From an uncultured Clostridia bacterium (GTDB taxonomy: Bacteria; Bacillota; Clostridia; TANB77; CAG-508): a stretch of 6,900 nt of DNA. Made by a program: the position numbers and the translations under genes. The stretch spans positions 1-6,900 of the forward strand of contig CALXZQ010000061.1 in NCBI GenBank assembly GCA_944393275.1. Direction: 5' to 3'. The notes below the pieces were generated by a model. It did not search any database, was not told the DNA's origin, and saw nothing but the letters and a program-made list of their open reading frames with translations. Position 1 is the first letter of the stretch. Each line of letters begins with the position of its first letter. Below, piece after piece: positions 1-6,864 of this stretch.

Positions 1-33
1 ATTAAAAAAATTATATAGAGAAATAAGATATAA

Positions 34-83
34 TTAAAATAATAAAATTAAAGAGGAAATATATATAATATTTCCTCTTTAAT
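34..83 (-). terminator. Rho-independent terminator of the asnS-aspS operon
   Basis: A perfect 16-bp inverted repeat pairs 47-62 with 68-83 around a 5-base loop. It begins 4 bases after the aspS stop codon. Read on the minus strand, the stem is followed by a T-rich tail (TTTATTATTTT, about 46-36). The core is AAAGAGGAAA/TTTCCTCTTT, so the stem has only four GC pairs, but it is long. Position and T tail fit an intrinsic terminator for the minus-strand operon. Read on the plus strand, the stem is not followed by a clean T run, so bidirectional use is less likely. Confidence 0.85.
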
Positions 84-87
84 GAAT

Positions 88-1851
88 TTATTTATCTTTT
101 ACATCTAACCTAATATGAACATCTCTTAATTGAGATCTAGAAACATTGCTTGGAGCTCCCATCATAAGGTCTTGTGCTCTACTATTTAGAGGGAAAGCGA
201 TTACTTCACGAATACTTTCAGAATCTGTAAGCAACATAAGCATTCTATCAATTCCTGGAGCAATTCCGGCATGAGGTGGAGTACCGAATTGAAATGCAGT
301 GTATAATGCACCAAATTTTGATTTTACTTCATCCTCTGTATATCCAGCTATTTCGAATGCTTTAAGCATTATGTCAATATCATGATTTCTTACTGCACCA
401 GAAGATAATTCTATTCCATTACATACAATGTCATATTGATAAGCAACAATATCTAATGGGTCTTTTGTAAGTAGGGCTTCCATTCCGCCTTGTGGCATAG
501 AGAATGGATTATGATTAAATTGAATTTTATCATGTTCATCTTTTTCATACATTGGAAAATCAACAATCCAACAGAATTCAAAGACATTTTCATCTATTAA
601 ATTTAATCTTTTACCTAACTCAGAACGAATTTTACCTGAAAGGTTTTCGACAATTCCAGGAACTTCTGCAATAAAGAATAGGCAATCACCTGGTTTTGAA
701 TTTGTTCTTTCTAACATTATTTCTTTAGCCTCTTCAGGAATAAATTTAGCGATTGGACCTTGTAGACTTCTATCTTCTAATATTCTAAGCCAAGCTAATC
801 CTTTTGCTTTACATTCACTTATTGCATAATCTGTCATACCCTCAAAAAAGCTTCTAGGTTGGTCTTCAACATCATGAGCAGATATAATTCTAACTAATTT
901 ATTATTAAAAGCATTAAAATCTATTTTTTCAAAAACATCAGAAACATCCACAATTTCTAGAGGGTTTCTTAAATCAGGTTTATCACTACCATACTTAAGC
1001 ATAGCTTCTTTATATGAAATCCTAGGAAATGGATATTTAGTAACTTTTTTCTTAGAAAATTTTGTGAATATATTATATATAACCGGTTCAATAGCATTAA
1101 AAACATCTTCTTGTGTTGCAAAACTCATTTCCATGTCTAATTGGTAGAACTCCCCAGGAGCACGGTCTGCTCTTGCATCCTCATCTCTAAAACAAGGAGC
1201 GATTTGGAAGTATTTATCTATTCCAGATACCATAAGTAATTGTTTAAATTGTTGAGGGGCTTGTGGAAGTGCATAAAATTTTCCGGCATGTATCCTACTA
1301 GGTACTAAATAGTCACGAGCTCCTTCAGGTGAAGAACTAGTAAGAATTGGAGTTTGAACCTCTAAAAAACCTTGCTCAATCATTTGCTCTCTTATATATT
1401 GTAAAACTTTACTTCTTAGTATTAAATTATTTTTTAATCTATCACTTCTTAAATCTAAGTATCTATATTGAAGTCTCAAATCTTCTCTAACATCTTGATT
1501 AAAATTTATTTCAAAAGGTAATTCTTTAGTTCTTTTTCCTAGAATTTCTATTTTTTCAATTGCTATTTCAACTAGACCTGTTGATAATTTCTCATTTATA
1601 GTTTCATTATCTCTTTTTCTAACTATTCCTTCCACTGTAACAGCAGATTCAACAGGGATATGAGAAGCAAAATCAACATCAGCAGATTCACCAGAAGTAA
1701 CAACTTGTGTTATTCCATACATATCTCTAATATCTAAGAATACTAATCCACCCAAATCACGGATAGTTTGGACAAATCCAGCTATCTTAACTCGTTTTCC
1801 AACATCTTCTAAACTAATTTGATTACAAGTATAAGTTTTATATATGCTCAT
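88..1851 (-). CDS. aspS: Aspartyl-tRNA synthetase (AspRS), bacterial long form
   Basis: Cytoplasmic class IIb synthetase of 587 residues, the usual length for bacterial AspRS, which attaches aspartate to tRNA-Asp using ATP. The N-terminal OB-fold anticodon-binding domain (about 1-105) contains RDLGG (31-35) and FLDIRD (38-43). The catalytic core follows: motif 1 around 155-172, the aspartate-specific PEGARDYLVPSR (175-186), motif 2 with FRDEDARADR (221-230), and motif 3 with GIDR (533-536) and IREVIAFP (547-554). The bacterial GAD insertion domain lies at about 300-420, and GSDKPDLRNP (288-297) precedes it. The ATG is set by GGAGG (1858-1862), 6 bases upstream. Only 18 bases separate it from the asnS stop, so the two genes share a transcript and its T-box control. 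Motif 2 reads RAPGEFYQLD, one residue longer than the RQPEFTQID of E. coli. Together with CNGIELSSGAVRNH (477-490), this marks a subtype I associate from memory with Alphaproteobacteria and part of Clostridia. Leu33 lies where non-discriminating enzymes usually carry His, which favours a tRNA-Asp-specific enzyme, but this is an inference. Confidence 0.97.
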   Translation of the reverse strand: MSIYKTYTCNQISLEDVGKRVKIAGFVQTIRDLGGLVFLDIRDMYGITQVVTSGESADVDFASHIPVESAVTVEGIVRKRDNETINEKLSTGLVEIAIEKIEILGKRTKELPFEINFNQDVREDLRLQYRYLDLRSDRLKNNLILRSKVLQYIREQMIEQGFLEVQTPILTSSSPEGARDYLVPSRIHAGKFYALPQAPQQFKQLLMVSGIDKYFQIAPCFRDEDARADRAPGEFYQLDMEMSFATQEDVFNAIEPVIYNIFTKFSKKKVTKYPFPRISYKEAMLKYGSDKPDLRNPLEIVDVSDVFEKIDFNAFNNKLVRIISAHDVEDQPRSFFEGMTDYAISECKAKGLAWLRILEDRSLQGPIAKFIPEEAKEIMLERTNSKPGDCLFFIAEVPGIVENLSGKIRSELGKRLNLIDENVFEFCWIVDFPMYEKDEHDKIQFNHNPFSMPQGGMEALLTKDPLDIVAYQYDIVCNGIELSSGAVRNHDIDIMLKAFEIAGYTEDEVKSKFGALYTAFQFGTPPHAGIAPGIDRMLMLLTDSESIREVIAFPLNSRAQDLMMGAPSNVSRSQLRDVHIRLDVKDK

Positions 1852-1869
1852 AAAAATCCTCCATTATCA

Positions 1870-3261
1870 TTAAAAACTACAATTTTTTGGTGTCCTATAG
1901 AATGGTAAAACATCTCTTATGTTATTCATTCCTGTGACATACATTATTAATCTCTCAAATCCTAATCCAAATCCAGAATGTGGCACACTGCCATATTTTC
2001 TCAAATCTAAATACCACCAATAATCATCTCTATTTAACCCGAATCTTTTTATTTTATTTTCTAAAACTTCTAAATTATCTTCTCTTTGACTACCACCGAT
2101 AATTTCCCCAATACCAGGTGCTAGAAGGTCGGCAGCAGCAACAGTTTTTCCGTCTGGATTTTCTTTCATATAAAATGCTTTTATTTCAGATGGATAATCT
2201 GTAACAAAAACAGGTTTTTTGAAGATTTTTTCAGAAAGATATCTTTCGTGTTCTGTTTGAAGATCAACACCCCATTCAACAGGAAATTCGAATTCAGAAT
2301 TATGCTTTTTTAGAAGTTCTACAGCCTCTGTATATGAAATTCTACCAAATTCAGAATGTATAATAGTATTTAATCTTTCGAATACAGTAGTATCAATAAA
2401 AGAATTGAAGAAATTCATTTCTTCTGGGCAATTTTCTAAAATATAAGAAATTATATATTTTAATAAATCTTCTGCAACATCCATATAATCTTTTAATGTA
2501 GCAAAACACATTTCAGGTTCGATCATCCAAAATTCTGAAGCATGTTTTACTGTATTTGAGTTTTCAGCCCTAAATGTAGGACCAAATGTATAAACATTTC
2601 TAAAAGCAAAAGAAAAAGTTTCAACATCTAATTGACCACTTACAGTAAGATGTGTTGGAATTCCAAAGAAATCCTTACTATAATCTACTTGGCCATCTTC
2701 TGTTTTAGGAATATTATTAAAATCTAATGTAGATACTTGAAACATTTCTCCAGCACCTTCACAGTCACTACCTGTTAAAATAGGAGTATTAACATATACG
2801 AAATTATGCTCTTGAAAATATTTATGAATTGCATAAGCTAATACACTACGAACTCTAAATACTGCATTAAATGTATTTGTTCTAGGCCTTAAATGTGCAA
2901 TAGTTCTTAAATATTCAAAAGAATGTCTTTTCTTTTGAAGTGGATAATCACTATCTGCAACCTGTATAATATCCACAGAAGTTGCATGTATTTCAAAAGG
3001 CTGTCTCGCATTTTCTGTTTTTATGACCCTTCCAGTAACAATTAAAGAAGAGGAGATTGTTAATTTACGTATATCTTCAAAATTAGATAAAGTATCGTTA
3101 AAAACTATTTGAACATTTTTTAAATATGACCCATCATTTAATTCTATAAAACCAAATGATTTTGAATCTCTTAAGGTCTTTAGCCATCCTGATACAGTAA
3201 CTTCTGTATCTATATACTTTTCAGTGTTAGTAAATAAATCTTTTAAAATAATATTATTCAT
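1870..3261 (-). CDS. asnS: Asparaginyl-tRNA synthetase (AsnRS)
   Basis: Cytoplasmic class IIb synthetase that charges tRNA-Asn directly with asparagine. At 463 residues it is a typical bacterial AsnRS. The N-terminal OB-fold (about 17-105) contains VSGWLKTLRDSKSFGFIEL (23-41). The catalytic domain shows motif 1 near 145-162 (VNTPIL), the AsnRS signature CEGAGEMF (167-174), SGQLDVE (208-214), motif 2 with FGPTFRAENS (226-235) and EFWMIEPEM (243-251), and motif 3 with GFGLGFERL (430-438), NNIRDVLPF (446-454) and a terminal RTP (456-458). The lack of a GAD insertion and the GAGEMF motif separate it from AspRS. The ATG at 3261-3259 has an AGGAGG 5 bases upstream (3267-3272). It is the first gene of the operon, and its ribosome binding site directly follows the T run of the T-box terminator, so transcription read-through decides expression. 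No truncation or lost motif is seen. Confidence 0.97.
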   Translation of the reverse strand: MNNIILKDLFTNTEKYIDTEVTVSGWLKTLRDSKSFGFIELNDGSYLKNVQIVFNDTLSNFEDIRKLTISSSLIVTGRVIKTENARQPFEIHATSVDIIQVADSDYPLQKKRHSFEYLRTIAHLRPRTNTFNAVFRVRSVLAYAIHKYFQEHNFVYVNTPILTGSDCEGAGEMFQVSTLDFNNIPKTEDGQVDYSKDFFGIPTHLTVSGQLDVETFSFAFRNVYTFGPTFRAENSNTVKHASEFWMIEPEMCFATLKDYMDVAEDLLKYIISYILENCPEEMNFFNSFIDTTVFERLNTIIHSEFGRISYTEAVELLKKHNSEFEFPVEWGVDLQTEHERYLSEKIFKKPVFVTDYPSEIKAFYMKENPDGKTVAAADLLAPGIGEIIGGSQREDNLEVLENKIKRFGLNRDDYWWYLDLRKYGSVPHSGFGLGFERLIMYVTGMNNIRDVLPFYRTPKNCSF

Positions 3262-3285
3262 AAAAACCTCCTAAAAAACAAAAAT

Positions 3286-3307
3286 GCCCCTGCATAATTG
3301 CAGGGAC
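3286..3307 (-). terminator. T-box regulated terminator hairpin
   Basis: On the minus strand, GTCCCTGCA (3307-3299) pairs with TGCAGGGGC (3294-3286) around the loop ATTA, giving 9 bp including one G-T wobble. A T-rich run (ATTTTTGTTTTTT) follows directly and ends at the asnS ribosome binding site. The 5' arm contains the CGTCCC also needed by the antiterminator, so the two structures exclude each other. This is the expected layout of transcription-attenuating T-box leaders. Confidence 0.93.
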
Positions 3308-3331
3308 GAAATATTTTCCGCGGTGCCACCC
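3303..3331 (-). promoter_or_regulatory. T-box antiterminator with tRNA acceptor-end binding bulge
   Basis: Helix A1 pairs GGG (3331-3329) with CCC (3305-3303). Helix A2 pairs GCGGAA (3321-3316) with TTTCGT (3311-3306), including G-T wobbles, around a 4-base loop. Between them lies the canonical 7-base bulge TGGCACC (3328-3322). The variable fourth base of UGGN is C, which pairs with a G73 discriminator. Bacterial tRNA-Asn and tRNA-Asp both normally have G73, so this supports an Asn or Asp ligand but does not separate the two. Confidence 0.9.
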
Positions 3332-3392
3332 AGCTTGAAAAAATGAATTTTCCACTTTAAATAAAAATTGCTCAGATGTGTTGGTAGATTAT

Positions 3393-3395
3393 GTT
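3393..3395 (-). promoter_or_regulatory. T-box specifier codon AAC (Asn)
   Basis: In the 3' side of the Stem I internal loop, AGAAG-AAC-AT sits 5 bases before the closing CTACC strand. AAC is an asparagine codon, is followed by a purine as specifiers usually are, and matches the first downstream gene. The overlapping triplet GAA (Glu) is followed by C and does not fit gene content. No GAC (Asp) triplet occurs at this position. Confidence 0.82.
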
Positions 3396-3489
3396 CTTCT
3401 AAAAAAGGTTTTCAGCCACGACCTTTTATCTCTGTTAGTAACTTTTAATCTCTCGTCATCCTCATAGCAAATATAAACGACTACCTTAT

Positions 3490-3518
3490 ATTTTAATATT
3501 TTTTGCAAGGAAAGTCAA
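3490..3518 (-). promoter_or_regulatory. Sigma-A-type promoter of the asnS-aspS operon
   Basis: On the minus strand, TTGACT (3518-3513) is separated by exactly 17 bases from TAAAAT (3495-3490). That is 5/6 matches to each of the -35 and -10 consensus boxes. An A/T-rich tract (3531-3537) upstream could act as an UP element. Transcription would start at about 3487-3483, right at the base of T-box Stem I, which supports the call. Confidence 0.85.
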
Positions 3519-3559
3519 GGTATAAGATTAAAAAAAATCAGGCTAAGTTAATTTTAGGG

Positions 3560-3589
3560 TTGTTTTTTTTATGTGAAGTAGTGTATAAT
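3560..3589 (+). promoter_or_regulatory. Probable sigma-A-type promoter of gatCAB
   Basis: A perfect TATAAT (3584-3589) is preceded by a weak -35, TTGTTT (3560-3565), with an 18-base spacer. Predicted start is near 3595-3597, leaving a leader of about 25 bases before gatC. It points away from the asnS promoter. The two -35 boxes are about 41 bases apart, so the promoters do not overlap. No operator-like repeat is evident between them. Confidence 0.65.
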
Positions 3590-3621
3590 AAAAAAAATTA
3601 ATATAAAAGGAGTGAAATAAA

Positions 3622-3915
3622 ATGGCAGAAATTAGCAGAGATGAAATGATGCATATTGTTAAATTAGCGAGTTTGAATTTAAATGAGAATGAAATTGAAA
3701 CATACAGAAAAAATATGGAAGATATTCTAGATTTTGCTCAAATTATAGATTCAGCGAATGTTGATGGATTAGATATTACCATTGGATCAAATGAACAATC
3801 TAATGTATTTAGAAAAGATGAGGTAGTAGAGTTTGAGGATAAAGAAGCACTTCTACAAAATGCTCCAACAAAAGAAAGAAATATGTTTAAAATACCAAAA
3901 GTTATAAATGGATAA
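3622..3915 (+). CDS. gatC: Asp/Glu-tRNA amidotransferase subunit C
   Basis: Small cytoplasmic subunit of the heterotrimeric GatCAB amidotransferase. In known structures GatC wraps around GatA and GatB, stabilises GatA and helps assemble the complex; it has no catalytic role. The 97 residues match the usual 95-100. Family features seen: HIVKLASLNLNENE (12-25) as the N-terminal helix, MEDILDFAQII (32-42), the central FRKDEV (63-68), and the C-terminal LLQNAPTKERNMFKIPKVI (77-95) with the conserved NAP and (V/I)PKVI. The ATG has AGGAG at 3608-3612, 9 bases upstream. gatA follows after 25 bases, in the standard gatC-gatA-gatB order. Nothing unusual is seen. Confidence 0.95.
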   Translation: MAEISRDEMMHIVKLASLNLNENEIETYRKNMEDILDFAQIIDSANVDGLDITIGSNEQSNVFRKDEVVEFEDKEALLQNAPTKERNMFKIPKVING

Positions 3916-3940
3916 TAAAAATATAAGGAGGACTTAAGTA

Positions 3941-5419
3941 ATGGAACTTACGGAACTTACAGTTCATGAATTGCAAGAAATGTTATATAAAAAAGAGATT
4001 ACTGTAACAGATATTACAAAAGCGTATCTAAATAGAATTGATGAAAAGGAAAAAGATGTAGATGCTTTTGTAACAATATTGGAAGACTCAGCAATTGAGC
4101 AAGCTAAGAAGATAGACGAAAAAATAGAAAAAGGAGAAAAATTATCAAACCTAGCAGGGATACCAATAGGAATTAAAGATATTATTTGTACAAAGGGTGT
4201 AAGAACTACTTGTAGTTCAAGAATGCTAGAAAATTTTATTGCTCCATATGATGCAACAGTTATGGAAAAAATAAATGCGGAGGAAATGATAAACTTAGGA
4301 AAACTAAATATGGATGAATTTGCTATGGGAAGCTCTACAGAATATTCATATTTTAAAACAACAAAAAATCCTTGGAATTTAAACAAAGTACCAGGAGGAT
4401 CTTCTGGTGGATCAGCAGCAGCAGTTGCAGCTAATATGGTTCCATGGGCATTAGGAACAGATACAGGTGGTTCAATAAGACAACCTGCAAGTTTGTGCGG
4501 TATAGTTGGTCTAAAACCTACTTATGGTTTAGTATCTAGATATGGTGTTGTAGCATATGCATCTTCATTAGACCAAGTAGGTCCTATGACAAAGGATGTT
4601 AGAGATTGTGCAATGCTATTAAATGTAATTGCAGGACATGACCCTAAAGATAGTACATCAGCCGATATAGAAGAAAAAGATTATACAAAGGCTCTAAAAA
4701 ATGATGTTAAGGGATTAAAGATAGGTGTTCCAAAAGAATTCTTTGGAGAGGGTATAAATGAAGAAGTTAAGAAGAAATTAGAAGAAGCTATAGAAAAATA
4801 TAAAGAATTAGGAGCCGAGGTTGAGGAATGTTCCTTAGATGTAGCCAATTATGCATTAGCTACTTATTACATCATAGCATGGGCAGAATCTAGCTCAAAT
4901 TTAGGTAGATTTGATGGAATAAGATATGGATATAGAACAAAAAATTTTACAAACTTAAAAGAATTATATAGAAATTCAAGAGCAGAGGGATTTGGAACAG
5001 AAGTAAAAAGAAGAATCATATTAGGTACATATGTTCTTTCTTCTGGATATTATGATGCATATTATAAAAAGGCACAACAAGTTAGAACATTAGTTATGAA
5101 TGAATTTAATAAAGCTTTTGAAAAATACGATATACTATTAACACCTACATCACCAACAGTAGCGTTTGATATAGGATCAAAATCTACAAATCCATTAGAA
5201 ATGTATTTAGCTGATATATGTACAGTTTCAGTAAATATTGCAGGACTTCCAGGAATTTCAATTCCTGTTGGATTAAATTCAGAAGGAATGCCTGTAGGCA
5301 TGCAATTAATCGGAAAAAGATTTAGTGAAGAAACATTGTTAAATGCAGCCTATACATTTGAACAAGCAGTTAAATTTAGAGAAAAATATAAACCAGAATT
5401 TAAAGGAGGCGTGAATTAA
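3941..5419 (+). CDS. gatA: Asp/Glu-tRNA amidotransferase subunit A (amidase)
   Basis: Glutaminase subunit of GatCAB. It releases ammonia from glutamine (or asparagine) for transfer to Glu-tRNA(Gln) or Asp-tRNA(Asn) bound on GatB. At 492 residues it is of normal length. It belongs to the amidase-signature family with the Ser-cisSer-Lys triad: Lys79 in GIPIGIKD (73-80), Ser154 in PGGSSGGS (151-158) and Ser178 in DTGGSIRQPA (174-183). From memory these match the S. aureus GatA positions 79, 154 and 178. Other family motifs are NMDEFAMGSSTE (123-134), GLKPTYGLVSRYGVVAYASS (190-209), and the C-terminal AGLPGISIPVG and MPVGMQLIG. Start: ATG with AAGGAGGA at 3925-3932, 8 bases upstream. The stretch before GKLNMDEF reads EEMINL, where relatives usually have a glycine-containing AGAVII-like segment; I read this as lineage variation, since the active site is intact. 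The stop overlaps the gatB start by one base. Confidence 0.97.
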   Translation: MELTELTVHELQEMLYKKEITVTDITKAYLNRIDEKEKDVDAFVTILEDSAIEQAKKIDEKIEKGEKLSNLAGIPIGIKDIICTKGVRTTCSSRMLENFIAPYDATVMEKINAEEMINLGKLNMDEFAMGSSTEYSYFKTTKNPWNLNKVPGGSSGGSAAAVAANMVPWALGTDTGGSIRQPASLCGIVGLKPTYGLVSRYGVVAYASSLDQVGPMTKDVRDCAMLLNVIAGHDPKDSTSADIEEKDYTKALKNDVKGLKIGVPKEFFGEGINEEVKKKLEEAIEKYKELGAEVEECSLDVANYALATYYIIAWAESSSNLGRFDGIRYGYRTKNFTNLKELYRNSRAEGFGTEVKRRIILGTYVLSSGYYDAYYKKAQQVRTLVMNEFNKAFEKYDILLTPTSPTVAFDIGSKSTNPLEMYLADICTVSVNIAGLPGISIPVGLNSEGMPVGMQLIGKRFSEETLLNAAYTFEQAVKFREKYKPEFKGGVN

Positions 5420-6858
5420 TGTCAAGAAATGGTTATGAAATAGTAATAGGTTTAGAAGTTCACGCAGAGCTTTCAACTAAGACAAAAATATTCTGTTCTT
5501 GCTCAACAGAATTTGGGGGAGAGCCTAATACACATACCTGTCCTATATGTATGGCAATGCCAGGGACTTTACCAGTCTTAAATGAAAAAGTTGTAGAATA
5601 TGCTGTTAAAGCAGGTCTTGCAACAAACTGTGAAATTTCTAGAAATAGTAAAAATGATAGAAAAAATTACTTTTATCCAGATTTGCCAAAATCTTATCAA
5701 ATATCACAATTTGATAAACCACTTTGTGAACATGGATATATTGAAATAGATACAAATGATGGGAAAAAACAAATAAGATTAACAAGAATTCATATAGAAG
5801 AGGATGCAGGAAAATTAAATCATGATGAATTTGGTGGTGGTAGTTTAGTAGACCTAAACAGGGCTGGTGTACCATTAATAGAAATAGTTTCTGAACCAGA
5901 TTTAAGGTCTGCAGAAGAAGCAGAACAATATTTAAGAAAATTAAAATCAATATTAGAATATATTGAAGTATCAGACTGTAAAATGCAAGAAGGGTCACTA
6001 AGGGCAGATGTTAATGTGTCTGTAAGAAAATTGGGTGATACAAAATTTGGAACTCGTACAGAGATGAAAAATATGAACTCATTTAGATCTATTGTAAGAG
6101 CCATAGATTATGAAGTAGATAGACAAATAGATATACTAGAAGATGGTGGAAAAATAGAACAAGAAACATTGAGATGGGATGATGTATCAGGAAAAACATT
6201 TTCAATGAGAGATAAGGAAGATGCACAAGATTATAGATATTTTCCAGATCCGGATTTAGTAGCAATTAGATTATCAGAAGAATATATTCAAAGTATAAAA
6301 GATAATCTTCCTGAGCTACCAGAAAGTAGAAAAGAAAGATATATTAATGAATATAAATTATCTGAAAAAGATGCTAAAACAATAACTAATTCTAAATATT
6401 TATCAGACTTATTTGAAGGTGCATTAAAAATATGTGGTAATGCAAAAGCAGTAAATAATTTAATAATATCAGATATTTCAAGAATATTAAATGAAAAAGA
6501 ATTAGAGCCAGAAGGAATACCTTTTACAGCAGAACACTTAGCTGAGTTAGTAAGTTTAATAGATAAAAATATAATAAGTTCAAGTATTGCTAAAAAAGTT
6601 CTAGAAGAACTATTTGAGAATCCAAAAGCTCCTTCAAAAATTATTGAAGAAAAAGGTTGGATACAAATATCAGATGAGGGTGCAATTAAAGAAGTTGTTT
6701 TAAAAGTATTAGAAGCAAATGCACAATCTGTAGCAGACTACAAAGCTGGAAAAGACAAAGCATTGGGATTTTTAGTAGGGCAAGCGATGAAAGAAACAAA
6801 AGGAAAGGCAAATCCTAAAATGTTAAATAAGATGTTTATAGAAGAGTTAAGTAAATAA
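5419..6858 (+). CDS. gatB: Asp/Glu-tRNA amidotransferase subunit B
   Basis: tRNA-binding kinase/transamidase subunit of GatCAB. It phosphorylates the side-chain carboxyl of the misacylated residue and swaps it for an amide using ammonia channelled from GatA. The 479 residues match the family. The catalytic cradle holds GLEVH (11-15), DRKNYFYPDLPKSYQISQFD (80-99), HIEEDAGKLNH (125-135) and VPLIEIVSEPD (151-161); His15 and the acidic residues near 127-128 and 155 are the likely metal ligands. Four cysteines (26, 28, 41, 44: CxC and CPIC) form the zinc site found in many, but not all, GatB proteins. DYRYFPDPDL (271-280) closes the cradle. The C-terminal helical and YqeY-like tail (about 330-479), with GFLVGQAMKETKGKANP (450-466), grips the tRNA. 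The ATG lies in a TAATG overlap with gatA, with AAAGGAGG at 5402-5409, suggesting translational coupling and balanced subunit output. Whether it serves tRNA-Gln, tRNA-Asn or both cannot be told from GatB alone. Confidence 0.97.
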   Translation: MSRNGYEIVIGLEVHAELSTKTKIFCSCSTEFGGEPNTHTCPICMAMPGTLPVLNEKVVEYAVKAGLATNCEISRNSKNDRKNYFYPDLPKSYQISQFDKPLCEHGYIEIDTNDGKKQIRLTRIHIEEDAGKLNHDEFGGGSLVDLNRAGVPLIEIVSEPDLRSAEEAEQYLRKLKSILEYIEVSDCKMQEGSLRADVNVSVRKLGDTKFGTRTEMKNMNSFRSIVRAIDYEVDRQIDILEDGGKIEQETLRWDDVSGKTFSMRDKEDAQDYRYFPDPDLVAIRLSEEYIQSIKDNLPELPESRKERYINEYKLSEKDAKTITNSKYLSDLFEGALKICGNAKAVNNLIISDISRILNEKELEPEGIPFTAEHLAELVSLIDKNIISSSIAKKVLEELFENPKAPSKIIEEKGWIQISDEGAIKEVVLKVLEANAQSVADYKAGKDKALGFLVGQAMKETKGKANPKMLNKMFIEELSK

Positions 6859-6864
6859 AAAATT

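Larger units (their letters stand above)
3273..3486 (-). promoter_or_regulatory. T-box riboswitch leader, predicted tRNA-Asn responsive
   Basis: A complete T-box leader lies between the asnS promoter and gene. Stem I is closed by GGTAG (3485-3481) pairing with CTACC (3387-3383). It carries an AGAGA bulge motif, a distal hairpin (AAAAGGT...ACCTTTT) with GTGGCTGAAAACC, and a specifier-loop sequence AGAAGAACATAAT. A linker with a short A/T-rich hairpin follows. The conserved T-box CTGGGTGGCACCGCGG (3333-3318) and CGTCCC (3308-3303) come next, then a terminator. Known mechanism: uncharged tRNA pairs its anticodon with the specifier and its NCCA end with the UGGN bulge. This stabilises the antiterminator and lets transcription reach the genes. 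Here the specifier AAC and the bulge UGGC both agree with tRNA-Asn. Both asnS and aspS would be induced on asparagine-tRNA shortage. Confidence 0.96.

Noticed and set aside
3394..3396. Alternative T-box specifier GAA (Glu), overlapping AAC by two bases
   Set aside because: It would be followed by C instead of a purine, would not match asnS or aspS, and the AAC reading fits both the first gene and the G73-type bulge.
3582..3589. Extended -10 (TGnTATAAT) for gatC
   Set aside because: TG directly abuts TATAAT with no intervening base, so the canonical TGn spacing is absent. It is treated as a plain -10.
3964..4386. Open frame of 140 codons on the minus strand inside gatA
   Set aside because: It lies antisense to the conserved amidase coding region including Lys79. 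Its translation is low-complexity and rich in Phe, Ser and Ile, as expected from the complement of an A-rich gene, and it resembles no family I know.
5062..5301. Short minus-strand open frame inside the 3' part of gatA
   Set aside because: It is fully antisense to the conserved GatA C-terminal motifs, has no recognisable domain, and is best explained as a shadow of gatA codon bias.
5639..6104. Two overlapping minus-strand open frames inside gatB, one very rich in Leu and Ile and superficially membrane-like
   Set aside because: The hydrophobic look comes from the complement of Lys, Asn and Glu codons in gatB. Both frames overlap each other and the catalytic cradle of a well-conserved gene.
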